A stretch of DNA of 64,000 nucleotides from Enterovibrio sp045679545 (GTDB lineage Bacteria; Pseudomonadota; Gammaproteobacteria; Enterobacterales; Vibrionaceae). Where the stretch lies: positions 868,001-932,000 of the forward strand of contig NZ_CP166195.1 in assembly GCF_045679545.1 (NCBI RefSeq), in the 5' to 3' direction. Position 1 is the stretch's first letter; each line of letters opens with the position of its first letter. The notes under the pieces were generated by a model. It did not search any database. It was not told where the DNA came from and was given only the letters and a program-made list of their open reading frames with translations. Below, piece by piece: positions 33,953 to 41,722 of the stretch. A program made the position numbers and the translations under genes.

Positions 33953-35254
33953 ATGCGGAACAAGCTGTTTGAAGGTGGCGTTTCATTTGTGCTAGATGGC
34001 GGGTTTCACTGTGGTCTTCCCAAGATGGTCAAGGTGCAACAAAGCTTCAAACGCCAAAAGCTGGATGATATCCCCGCAAAGATGCGCGAGGAATTGGAAA
34101 ACCTTTCTGATGGTTCGTCGTTAAAAGGTCAACGACTTGCCATAACGGTGGGGAGCCGCGGTATATCGGGATTGATCCCCGTTTTACAAGAAACCATCGC
34201 CTATTTACACGCTCAGGAAGCGGAGCCTTTTATCGTGCCCTCTATGGGCAGCCATGGGTCTGCCAACGCGGAAGGGCAGGTTGCGATTCTGGCGTCTTAT
34301 GGGATCACTGAAGCGTCGATGAAAGTGCCGATCCGCTCGTCTATGGATGTCGTTCACGTGGCAACCATGCCCGACGGTATTCCTTTGTATCTCGATAAAA
34401 TCGCCATGGAAGCGGACGGGATCATTCTGTGCAACAAGATTAAGCCACACGCCGATTTTAAAGGGGGTGTTGAGAGTGGCTTGCTTAAAATGCTTTGCAT
34501 TGGATTGGGCAATCACCTTGGCGCGTCTTCGCTGCATCGATACGGATTCCATCAGTTTCACTGGGTTATTCCCGAAGCGGGCGAGCGGTTACTGCAAAAA
34601 GTGAACATCCCTTTTGCGATTGGTTTGATCGAAAATGCATATGATGAATTGATGGACATTGTGGCGGTGGAGCAAGCACATATATTGGACGCTGAGCCGA
34701 GATATCTCGCCCAAGCCAAGCAAAACATTGCACAAATTTTGTTTCCCGACATTGATGTGCTGATCATTCAAGAGATTGGCAAAAATATCAGCGGAGAAGG
34801 CATGGATCCGAATGTGACAGGACGCCCCGGATCTGGTGTGGCGGGCTTTCATGGCCCAAGCATTCGAAGCACTGTGGTCTTAGCATTAACGAAAGCAACA
34901 CACGGCAATGGTGTTGGGATTGGCATGGCAGATGTGACTACCTTAGGCTTGGTGCAAAGCTTGGATCTGTCGGCCATGTACACCAACGCGGCAACGGCAG
35001 GTACGTTAGCAACCGCGAAAATCCCCATGGTGATGAACACTGATCGAGAAGCGATCGTGTTCGCGCTAAAAACTGCCCCCATTCATGACATTCAAACGGC
35101 CAAAATAGTGTGGATTAAGAACACGCTAGAGTTGGATACCATCATGGTATCGACCTCATTGGCCAATGAGATTGATGATATTTCAGCAGCGAAATGTGTG
35201 TCAGATCCGCTTGAGTTTAGGTTTGATGCCCAAGGCAAATTGATGCCGTGGTAG
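33953..35254 (+). CDS. LarA-like nickel-pincer-dependent hydroxyacid racemase/epimerase
   Basis: 433 residues. PSMGSHGSAN (His101), CNKIKPHADFKGG (His166), GGVESGLLKMLCIGLG (Lys179) and a His at 188, 195 or 200 can be matched by spacing to the nickel and cofactor ligands of lactate racemase LarA (His108, His174, Lys184, His200). LarA holds a covalently bound nickel pincer nucleotide and moves hydride at C2 of 2-hydroxy acids. Homologues act on malate, other hydroxy acids and D-gluconate (2-epimerase). Full cofactor synthesis genes are convergent with it, and neighbours handle 2-keto-3-deoxy sugar acids. So I infer an aldonate or related sugar-acid C2-epimerase rather than lactate racemase. 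Confidence 0.82.
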   Translation: MRNKLFEGGVSFVLDGGFHCGLPKMVKVQQSFKRQKLDDIPAKMREELENLSDGSSLKGQRLAITVGSRGISGLIPVLQETIAYLHAQEAEPFIVPSMGSHGSANAEGQVAILASYGITEASMKVPIRSSMDVVHVATMPDGIPLYLDKIAMEADGIILCNKIKPHADFKGGVESGLLKMLCIGLGNHLGASSLHRYGFHQFHWVIPEAGERLLQKVNIPFAIGLIENAYDELMDIVAVEQAHILDAEPRYLAQAKQNIAQILFPDIDVLIIQEIGKNISGEGMDPNVTGRPGSGVAGFHGPSIRSTVVLALTKATHGNGVGIGMADVTTLGLVQSLDLSAMYTNAATAGTLATAKIPMVMNTDREAIVFALKTAPIHDIQTAKIVWIKNTLELDTIMVSTSLANEIDDISAAKCVSDPLEFRFDAQGKLMPW

Positions 35255-35276
35255 CGCTCGATCTGTCCAGCAGTTG

Positions 35277-35936
35277 TCAGCCTTCGAATTGATTGAGAAG
35301 CTTGATCGCGGCACATGCTGCGCCAAACCCATTATCAATATTCACCGTCATTAACCCTGCTGCACAACTTCCCAAACACGCATTGAGCGCGAGGTGGCCG
35401 CCTGATGCAACGCCATATCCAACAGACGTTGGAACAGCAATGATGGGATTGGCAATTAACCCAGAGAGCACAGTGGGCAGTGCCGCTTCCATCCCTGCTA
35501 CCGCAATAATGATCTTGGCTTTTTTGATGTCATCCAATCTGGCTTCCAGTCGCCAAAGGGCGGATACCCCCACATCTTCAATACGCACTGCGGCGATACC
35601 GTGGTAATTCAGGGTTAGGCTGATTTCGTGACAAACGGCTTGGTCGGAAGCCCCCCCAGATACGATAGCGACGGGGGCGTTTTCGAGGCTTAACGGAGTA
35701 ACAGCCCCCATGGTCGCGATGCAAGCAATGGGGTGGTAGGTCAATGGCGCTTTGGCTGATTCAGTGAGTTGGTCAAATTGCGTTTGATTGAGGCGAGTGA
35801 ACAGTGCGCGTGCTTGTCTTTTGCTCATCATGGTGATGATGGCTTCAATTTGTTCAACGCTTTTACTTTCGCAGTAAATCGCCTCTTCCACACCACAACG
35901 TGCGCGACGTTCAAAATCAATCATGATGTCATGCAT
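35277..35936 (-). CDS. larB: Nickel pincer cofactor biosynthesis protein LarB
   Basis: 219 residues. The PurE-like core is clear: VAIVSGGASDQAVCHEI, a mid part with RIEDVGVSALWRL, and PIIAVPTSVGYGVASGGHLALNACLGSCAAGLMTVNIDNGFGAA, which is diagnostic of LarB. The N-terminal stretch FERRARCGVEEAIYCESKS matches the family opening. LarB carboxylates and hydrolyses nicotinic acid adenine dinucleotide to the dicarboxylated mononucleotide that LarE then sulfurates. Its ATG shares one base with the larE stop (TAATG). Last gene of the larC-larE-larB operon, 22 bp from the convergent LarA-like gene. Confidence 0.93.
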   Translation of the reverse strand: MHDIMIDFERRARCGVEEAIYCESKSVEQIEAIITMMSKRQARALFTRLNQTQFDQLTESAKAPLTYHPIACIATMGAVTPLSLENAPVAIVSGGASDQAVCHEISLTLNYHGIAAVRIEDVGVSALWRLEARLDDIKKAKIIIAVAGMEAALPTVLSGLIANPIIAVPTSVGYGVASGGHLALNACLGSCAAGLMTVNIDNGFGAACAAIKLLNQFEG

Positions 35937-36745
35937 TATTTTGCTCCGATAAACGCGCTGCCGCGCTGATAAGGGCGAAAGGCAATCGGGATCGTCATCT
36001 TGTGGCGATGAACAATCGCTTCCACGTCATTGGTGAACTGACGAATTGCGTCTGGCGAGAGTGATTGAAATGTCGATTCATCGAGTTCGATACACACCTG
36101 CGAACCTTGGATACGACAGCGCAAATTGTCGGCATCTAGTTTCGATTTCAGTGACAGTTCAACGTCATCAATCAGGTGGAGATGTTGGTCTAGAATGTGA
36201 ATGCCCGTTTCAATGCGACTTGATAAACAGGGTGAAGCTGGCAGTGTTGCCAGCGCAGGCAAACCCAAATCATGGGCGATTTCACGTAAGGTGTGTTTAT
36301 CAATCCCGACCTCAACAAACGGATGACGAACCTTGTGTTCTTTTGCCGCAATCAGTCCGGGCCGATAGTCGCTCAAATCATCAAGGTTTGTGCCGGACAC
36401 CACCACGCCGTGGTTCAGTGCAGACAAGGTAGAGTACAGGCACGATTTGCAGTAATAACAGCGGTTAACTGGATTGTCGCGATACGCCACGCTGTCGGTT
36501 TCCCCCGCTGTCACAAAGGACATGTTCCAGCCATATTTTTCCGCATATTCTCGCACTCGTGCTGTGTCTTGGCTCGGTACGGCATTCGACACGGAGTGGA
36601 CAATTTTCGCTTGTTCTCCCAACACTTGATGCGCGAGAAACGCCAGCGTCATGCTATCGACGCCCCCGCTGACCGCAACAGTGACGTTGCCAAGTTCGTT
36701 TAAATGCGCGGCAAGCAATTGCGTCTTACTTTTTGCATTTTTCAT
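35936..36745 (-). CDS. larE: ATP-dependent sulfur transferase LarE (probable [4Fe-4S] type)
   Basis: 269 residues from ATG 36745, overlapping larC by 20 bp; a start seven codons earlier is possible. The PP-loop SGGVDS at 26-31 activates the pincer precursor with ATP. Cysteines at 96 and 99 (NRCYYCK) and 173 (ASPCLSSR) are present. Cys173 aligns with the sacrificial Cys176 of Lactobacillus LarE. The additional pair suggests the [4Fe-4S] variant, in which a cluster carries the sulfur and the protein is not consumed. That assignment is inference from the cysteine pattern. It installs the two sulfurs that bind nickel. Confidence 0.92.
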   Translation of the reverse strand: MKNAKSKTQLLAAHLNELGNVTVAVSGGVDSMTLAFLAHQVLGEQAKIVHSVSNAVPSQDTARVREYAEKYGWNMSFVTAGETDSVAYRDNPVNRCYYCKSCLYSTLSALNHGVVVSGTNLDDLSDYRPGLIAAKEHKVRHPFVEVGIDKHTLREIAHDLGLPALATLPASPCLSSRIETGIHILDQHLHLIDDVELSLKSKLDADNLRCRIQGSQVCIELDESTFQSLSPDAIRQFTNDVEAIVHRHKMTIPIAFRPYQRGSAFIGAK

Positions 36746-37997
36746 CTTGTGCTTGCCTCTCTGCATCGTGTTTTAATTGGGTTTGGGTGGCGTAATTCAT
36801 GTGAGCATCAACCAAATGATCCGCTTCGATTTTGCTTGTCATACTACGGTCGGGACGCGTGACGGTTTTGACTTCAAGGGGCATACCATTAACGGACACT
36901 GTGTGTTGCTGGCGGGGAAGGATTTGGCGATGACATGGCCAATATCGTACGCCAATGGTCGAAGTGTGATTGAGCACGACATCCACGGTTTGAGATAGCG
37001 CCTGCTCTTCACACAAGATCGTCAGCGTGCTGATATGGCGATGCTTTTTGCCGTGGCTAATGGCTTCGGTAACGTCCAATACGCCAGGTTGCTGTCGGAT
37101 TTTTTCACGTGCGATAGCCAGCATTTCTCCTGTCATATCGTCGATGTCGCATTGCAAAGTGGCAATGGTTTGTGTGTGTTGGTATTCCGATGCGGCGATT
37201 GATTTCGCACTGTCAAACATGGTCACTCTGAGCAAATTGGCTCTGTCCGGCAGTTGGCGTTGACCAAAGCCAAAGCCGCTGCTCATGAGCTTACCTGTGG
37301 GGAGGGTTTGTTGTGGTTTGAGAAACGCCAGAATGGCAGCGCCTGTCGGTGTGACTCGCTCGCCTTTTACGCCATCATCCATCATGGTGAAGCCTTTCAG
37401 GAGATTCACCGTGGCGGGACTTGGAACAGGAATCGTGCCATGGGCGCAGTTAACGGTTCCGCCGCCCCAAGGAACGGAAGAACACGACCATGACGTGATG
37501 CCTGAGTGATGGATTAACCAACTGGCAGAGACGATATCGATAATGCAATCCCACGCGCCGACTTCATGAAAGTGCACCTCTTCAACCGATTTGTTGTGAA
37601 CCGCCGCTTCTGCTTCGGCGAGCAATTGAAAAATGCCGATCGCACTCGCTGATACATCAGGATCCAAATTGGCCTGTTGGAGAAATTGGCGAATGTCTTT
37701 CCACGCTCGATGTGTGTGGTGTGTATCATCATGGTGCTGGTGCTGGTGCTGGTGCTGGTGCTGGTGCTGGTGCTGGTGCTTATGGTTGTGCGGAGTGTCA
37801 TTGAGCTGTACGTGAAATCGTGTGCCAGATAGCCCTTTGTCCATGGCCTTATCCACTGAAATATCAACGCCGTTCCCTTCACTCAGCATAGTGAGTGCTG
37901 CCATGAGAGCCTCAACGCTGTCTGGCATTAAATCAATCATGGACGCAGAGAACATATCTCCGGCCATTCCCCCAACTAAATCCAAATGTGCATGCAT
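36726..37997 (-). CDS. larC: Nickel-inserting cofactor synthase LarC (single-chain, His-rich)
   Basis: 423 residues. It opens MHAHLDLVGGMAGDMFSASM, then has a His-rich loop at 70-96 made by HQ repeats, EVHFHEVGAWDCIIDIVSA and PTPTGAA-type (VTPTGAAILAFL) motifs, and LQCDIDDMTGE starting the C-terminal half. LarC inserts nickel with CTP as the final step. In lactobacilli it is made through a programmed frameshift as LarC1/LarC2; here it is one unbroken frame. The His tract probably stores or delivers nickel, and it is encoded by an eight-unit microsatellite. First gene of larC-larE-larB, with operator D 79 bp upstream. Confidence 0.93.
   Translation of the reverse strand: MHAHLDLVGGMAGDMFSASMIDLMPDSVEALMAALTMLSEGNGVDISVDKAMDKGLSGTRFHVQLNDTPHNHKHQHQHQHQHQHQHQHHDDTHHTHRAWKDIRQFLQQANLDPDVSASAIGIFQLLAEAEAAVHNKSVEEVHFHEVGAWDCIIDIVSASWLIHHSGITSWSCSSVPWGGGTVNCAHGTIPVPSPATVNLLKGFTMMDDGVKGERVTPTGAAILAFLKPQQTLPTGKLMSSGFGFGQRQLPDRANLLRVTMFDSAKSIAASEYQHTQTIATLQCDIDDMTGEMLAIAREKIRQQPGVLDVTEAISHGKKHRHISTLTILCEEQALSQTVDVVLNHTSTIGVRYWPCHRQILPRQQHTVSVNGMPLEVKTVTRPDRSMTSKIEADHLVDAHMNYATQTQLKHDAERQAQDEKCKK
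37732..37779. repeat. Hexanucleotide microsatellite in larC, eight TGGTGC units
   Basis: Eight perfect copies of TGGTGC on the plus strand, read as CAC-CAG (His-Gln) codons in larC on the minus strand. Changes in unit number keep the frame and would only lengthen or shorten the His-rich loop, changing nickel-binding capacity. The unit count is the same as at 12186. Confidence 0.97.
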
Positions 37998-38075
37998 CGT
38001 GATGGCTCCCTGTTCCTTTGCACGATCACCCCTTGTGATCCCAAAGCAGGCTGGAGTGCTTTATGTCATTTTAAG

Positions 38076-38091
38076 ATCTAATATATTAGCT
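38076..38091. promoter_or_regulatory. Operator D of the sugar-acid regulon (before larC)
   Basis: ATCTAATATATTAGCT with the perfect 12-bp palindrome CTAATATATTAG (38078-38089). It lies 79 bp upstream of the larC start codon. A variant of the same pattern as operators A-C and E. Confidence 0.6.
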
Positions 38092-38205
38092 GGAGTATCA
38101 AAATTGGCTGAGAAATCGGTTTTTGGCAAAATCACAGGGAGGGAAGTTCAAAAACTGTGAGCTAAACCCTCAAAATGCTGCCTCAGACGAACGGGATTTT
38201 GCGTT

Positions 38206-38221
38206 ATCTGATATGTTAGAT
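38206..38221. promoter_or_regulatory. Operator E (before the GntR gene; autoregulation)
   Basis: ATCTGATATGTTAGAT, exact reverse complement of operator C. It lies about 110 bp before the preferred start of the GntR/FCD gene and 208 bp upstream of larC, in the same 334-bp gap as operator D. The gap holds nothing else I can name. Confidence 0.68.
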
Positions 38222-38331
38222 ATTCTTAATTGAATCAGAGCGGATTTTCATCATCGCGTCGAAAAATCGACATCCCCGCAGCATTCCGTGAAGCCGTCAA
38301 TTACCACACTGAACAGATTGAGGATAGGAAA

Positions 38332-38991
38332 TTGAAAAGCATTATTCGCCCGAAAAGCCTGACTGAAAACGTGGCGGAAAACTTACGTTTGTCTATTGTG
38401 AGCGGTGAGCTTTCATTGGGTCAGCCACTGTCGGAAGCTTCATTGTCTGAAACCTTTGGTGTGAGCAAAACACCAGTCCGCGAAGCCTTGTTTATTTTGA
38501 AACAAGAAGGCCTTGTGAACATCATTCCGCAAAAGGGGAGCTTTGTTTTCCAGCCGGATGAAAAATCCATTGTTGAACTGTGTAACTTTAGAAGCTATCT
38601 CGAACCCATTGCCATTGAAGAATCTATGCGCCACAGCAGGCAAGCTTTTCTAGAAGAACTCGAGATCTGCATTGTGAAAATGGAGCACAAACTCCGCAAT
38701 AAGGATTTCAAAGCGTTTCTGTTGTTGGATGGGGAGTTTCATGAGTCGTTTTTCAAATACTGCAACAACAGCCTGCTACAAAAAAGTTACCAGTTGGTGC
38801 AGTTCCATATTGGTGCTATTCGCAGTCACCTAACCAGCACCCACGAAGCGTTTGAAGATATTATTGAAGATCATCGCAGCATTTGCGAACTTCTCAAAGA
38901 CGACCAGATCGACGCGGCACAAACCAAGCTGAGAAAGCATGTTTTGAACATCAAATCTCTCATTGATGCGTGTGTTGAATATAAAGTTTGA
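38332..38991 (+). CDS. GntR/FCD-family regulator of the sugar-acid and nickel-pincer regulon
   Basis: 219 residues from TTG 38332, eight bases after GAGG; the frame is open from a TTG at 38230, which would add 34 residues without family match and begin only 9 bp after operator E. The winged helix spans about 10-70 (VAENLRLSIVSGELSLGQPLSE, FGVSKTPVREALFIL, ENI-type wing IIPQKGSFVF). The all-helical FCD effector domain covers about 85-215, with metal-site residues suggested by LDGEFHESFF and EDHRSICELL. FCD regulators bind small organic acids and usually repress. It sits beside the operators, so it is the likely regulator. A terminator follows. Confidence 0.82.
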   Translation: MKSIIRPKSLTENVAENLRLSIVSGELSLGQPLSEASLSETFGVSKTPVREALFILKQEGLVNIIPQKGSFVFQPDEKSIVELCNFRSYLEPIAIEESMRHSRQAFLEELEICIVKMEHKLRNKDFKAFLLLDGEFHESFFKYCNNSLLQKSYQLVQFHIGAIRSHLTSTHEAFEDIIEDHRSICELLKDDQIDAAQTKLRKHVLNIKSLIDACVEYKV

Positions 38992-39036
38992 ACATCCGTG
39001 TCTTTGCAAGCAACAGACATACTCGTGAATAACTAG

Positions 39037-39058
39037 GCCGCTTTTTAGCGGCTTTTTT
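39037..39058 (+). terminator. Terminator after the GntR gene
   Basis: GCCGCT (39037-39042) pairs with AGCGGC (39047-39052) across a four-T loop; six T follow. Confidence 0.88.
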
Positions 39059-39086
39059 ATTGCTCAATGCCTTGACTGCCAATCAA

Positions 39087-39470
39087 TCACTGCCTCCCAT
39101 AAACCCGAATCCCAGCCGATGAATTTTCAGATTCACCAAACACTTCCAGTTTTTTAACGCAACGTTTGTAGGGCAGTTTTCGCCAGTCTGTGGTTTTGTC
39201 TTCCTTGACGTTGCGGTTGAAACGAATGGTTTTGGTATCGCCATTTTTAAAGGTGATTTTCACTTTTTGAAGGTACATGTCGCGGTCGGCTTTGACTTGA
39301 ATGGCATCGACACGACGGCAAATCACCAAGGGAATATCGGCACCGTAATCGGTGTTTTTAAACACGATGGTTCGGCCCAGTGTGATCCTGTCATCTGCTT
39401 GTGCGGCAGTTGGTATGCCGATCAGGGTGCCGAAAACGCAGATTAGTGAAAGTAACGTGTTCGTTTTCAT
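39087..39470 (-). CDS. DUF2541 (YaaI-like) periplasmic protein
   Basis: 127 residues. A signal peptide 1-25 ends AAQA-DD. The mature part has two cysteines, in LVICRRVDAIQV and YKRCVKKLEVFG, placed to form a disulfide, and the TTDWRKLPYKRC stretch that recalls E. coli YaaI and the DUF2541 family. Beta-rich, probably soluble in the periplasm. Function unknown to me. It follows pqiC by 9 bp on the same strand, so it is likely the last gene of the pqiABC transcript, a hint at an envelope role. Confidence 0.75.
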   Translation of the reverse strand: MKTNTLLSLICVFGTLIGIPTAAQADDRITLGRTIVFKNTDYGADIPLVICRRVDAIQVKADRDMYLQKVKITFKNGDTKTIRFNRNVKEDKTTDWRKLPYKRCVKKLEVFGESENSSAGIRVYGRQ

Positions 39471-39479
39471 GGCTCTACC

Positions 39480-40055
39480 TCAATGATTCAGCTTGTTAGC
39501 CAGCTGGGTGGTGAGATTATCGAGTGCTAGGGAAAGGGCATCAACCAATGCCACATAGCCCTCTTGTTGTAAAGGCTCGCTGATTCGGAAGGTTTCAGAA
39601 AACAGGATAGTTCCGTTGTTATCTAACCAAGCCCACTCGCCAGATAGTGTGGCGTTGCCGGTGTAGCTGCCATCAAATTGCTCAACGCTCACCCAAAGAG
39701 TGCTGGCGGGTGTGGTATTGGAAAGTGGCGACGCGCCAACCGGCCAATAGCGTGTTTGCTTTTCGCGAAGCCCAGCAATGATAAGTCGGGTGAGTTGCTC
39801 AGATAAGCCTTCCGCCCAAAGGTTATTGCTTGCCGCGATCGTTTCAGTGTCTGAAATCTGGTAAACAATGCCATTGCCAGAAAGGATATCCGCGACGCTA
39901 ACAGTAGGAATGCGCAGAAGCGGCTTGTTGTTAAAGGTATAGGTTTTACTCGTGGAATCGCTTGTGAGCAGGTAAGTGTTGCGCTCAATGCTTTGTGAGC
40001 CGCTGCACGCAGAGAGCAGCCATAAAGCCAAAACAGAGATGACAAGAGTCTTCAT
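39480..40055 (-). CDS. pqiC: PqiC, outer-membrane lipoprotein of the Pqi lipid-transport system
   Basis: 191 residues. A lipoprotein signal peptide has lipobox LLSAC with Cys at 17, followed by Ser-Gly, which favours sorting to the outer membrane. The rest, with TYLLTSDSTSKTY, LWVSVEQFDGSYTGNATLSGEWAW and a C-terminal helix, fits the PqiC/ABC-auxiliary lipoprotein domain. It is thought to cap the PqiB tube at the outer membrane. The start overlaps the end of pqiB by 4 bp (ATGA). Confidence 0.88.
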   Translation of the reverse strand: MKTLVISVLALWLLSACSGSQSIERNTYLLTSDSTSKTYTFNNKPLLRIPTVSVADILSGNGIVYQISDTETIAASNNLWAEGLSEQLTRLIIAGLREKQTRYWPVGASPLSNTTPASTLWVSVEQFDGSYTGNATLSGEWAWLDNNGTILFSETFRISEPLQQEGYVALVDALSLALDNLTTQLANKLNH

Positions 40056-41722
40056 TGGTGTTTTCCTTTCACGGGCACGGGGTCATGTTGTCCGCTGGTG
40101 CCAAATATCAGAGCATCTGGCGAGTCGTTGAGGGTTTTAAGTAATGGCTCGAGTTGCCCTAGTGCATTGTTAACTTGTGACAATGCCTGTTGAAGTTCAG
40201 CGTAAGAGCTTGATTCAGGGCTGAAGCCTTTCAAGGTTTTTTGAAGTTGCGTCAGGCTGTTTTGAATTTCTTTTGGTAGCTGCTGCGTGTCTTTTTGTTT
40301 AAGCAGGGCGTCGAGACGTTTGACGGTCACAGACAGATCTTGTCCAAGGCCATCAAAGGTTTTTAATGTTTGTTGTGTGGTGGTTAGCGTGTCATCCAGA
40401 GACGACAGTGTGGTGTCGAGTGGTAGCTTACTTAACTTGGTAAGAATGGTGCCGATTTGGCGTTGAAACTGAACAAATTCGCCATCAATGGTTGGGAATA
40501 CGTTATAGCCGTAATATTGCTGTGCAGTGATTGCTTTGTCTTCATTGGGATAAAAGTCGGTGTCGATATACAAGGCGCCAGTGAGCAAGTTGCCGGTTTT
40601 CAGTGATGCACGAAGCCCCTTGCTAAATGACTTGTTAAAATCGGCCAGGAGCTCAGAGTCACTTAGTGTCACCGAGGCGTCATAGATTCGCTCCATTTCA
40701 ATATGTACTAGCACGGGAATTTTTTCTGATCCCATTTCAGCTTCTTGGCTCAGGTGCAGAGGCACTTTCATCACGGTGCCTATACGAATGCCGCGATACT
40801 CGACGGCAGCACCGGGGTTTAGGCCGCGAACAGACTCGCTGAATAGCATGGCGTAAGCGACGAATCGCTCATACATTCGTTCACGAATTTCTTTTTTATT
40901 ATCAAACAACGTAAACGACAGCATTTGTTCCGTGACTGCAGGGCCGTCAGATGTCCCATCCGGCACACCAAAGCTCACACCGCCAATCATGAGGGATTCG
41001 ATGGAAGCGATGTTGACACTAAAACCTTCAGCATTGAGCTTGATATCTAGCCCTGAATTGAGCCAAAACCGAGTACGTGTGCGCACTAACGCATCGTAGG
41101 GCTGGAAGATAAATAGCTGATAGGTGGCGTATCGTTTGTCGATGTCGAAGCCGACTTTTTCGACACGACCGACCGTATACCCTTCGTACATCACAGGATC
41201 GCCAATGGCGAGTTTACCGGCATCGTCAGAGGTCAGTACCACACGCAAACCTTTGGTATCTGCGGGGGCGACAGGTGGGGAATCTAAAACGGTGAATTTG
41301 TCTTGCTCCACGTCAGATTCGCCGGGTCTGAGTTCTAGATATGGGCCAGATAATAAGGTCTCCAGCCCTGATACACCTTCTGTTCCAATGCGGGGTTTGA
41401 CCACCCAAAACAGCGTATCTTCTCGCAGCATTCTTTCGGTGCCACTGTCCATTCGCGCCGTGAGCAAAATTTCGTTGTAGTTTTTGCTCAACGCCACGTT
41501 AGTGACCACACCAATTTTCACGCTTCGCGCTTTGACAAGCGTTTTCCCCGCTTCCATACCCTCAGCGGTCGGGACGGTGAGGGTGATTTCTGGCCCTTGT
41601 TCACTGGCGTATTGGTAGATCATCCAAATTCCCGCGAAAAGAGACACGATGGGAATGATCCACACTGCTGCCATGCGTTTGGCGGGCTTCACTTGTGCGG
41701 TAACGGCCTTGTCCTTATCCAT
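40052..41722 (-). CDS. pqiB: PqiB, three-MCE-domain transenvelope lipid-transport protein
   Basis: 556 residues. One membrane helix at about 20-40 (MAAVWIIPIVSLFAGIWMIY) anchors it in the inner membrane. Three MCE domains follow, each with a typical strand start: ITLTVPTAEGMEAGKTLVKARSVKIG (about 45), LRVVLTSDDAGKLAIGDPVMYEGY (about 160) and a third from about 285 (VRGLNPGAAVEYRGIRIGTV). A long helical tail (about 420-540) forms the tube. It carries lipid between inner and outer membranes. It overlaps pqiA by 8 bp and pqiC by 4 bp. Confidence 0.93.
   Translation of the reverse strand: MDKDKAVTAQVKPAKRMAAVWIIPIVSLFAGIWMIYQYASEQGPEITLTVPTAEGMEAGKTLVKARSVKIGVVTNVALSKNYNEILLTARMDSGTERMLREDTLFWVVKPRIGTEGVSGLETLLSGPYLELRPGESDVEQDKFTVLDSPPVAPADTKGLRVVLTSDDAGKLAIGDPVMYEGYTVGRVEKVGFDIDKRYATYQLFIFQPYDALVRTRTRFWLNSGLDIKLNAEGFSVNIASIESLMIGGVSFGVPDGTSDGPAVTEQMLSFTLFDNKKEIRERMYERFVAYAMLFSESVRGLNPGAAVEYRGIRIGTVMKVPLHLSQEAEMGSEKIPVLVHIEMERIYDASVTLSDSELLADFNKSFSKGLRASLKTGNLLTGALYIDTDFYPNEDKAITAQQYYGYNVFPTIDGEFVQFQRQIGTILTKLSKLPLDTTLSSLDDTLTTTQQTLKTFDGLGQDLSVTVKRLDALLKQKDTQQLPKEIQNSLTQLQKTLKGFSPESSSYAELQQALSQVNNALGQLEPLLKTLNDSPDALIFGTSGQHDPVPVKGKHQ

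Noticed and set aside
38230..38331. First 34 codons of the open frame of the GntR gene as coding
   Set aside because: They start with TTG only 9 bp after an operator-like palindrome and show no family similarity; a TTG at 38332 with GAGG upstream fits better. Kept as an alternative.
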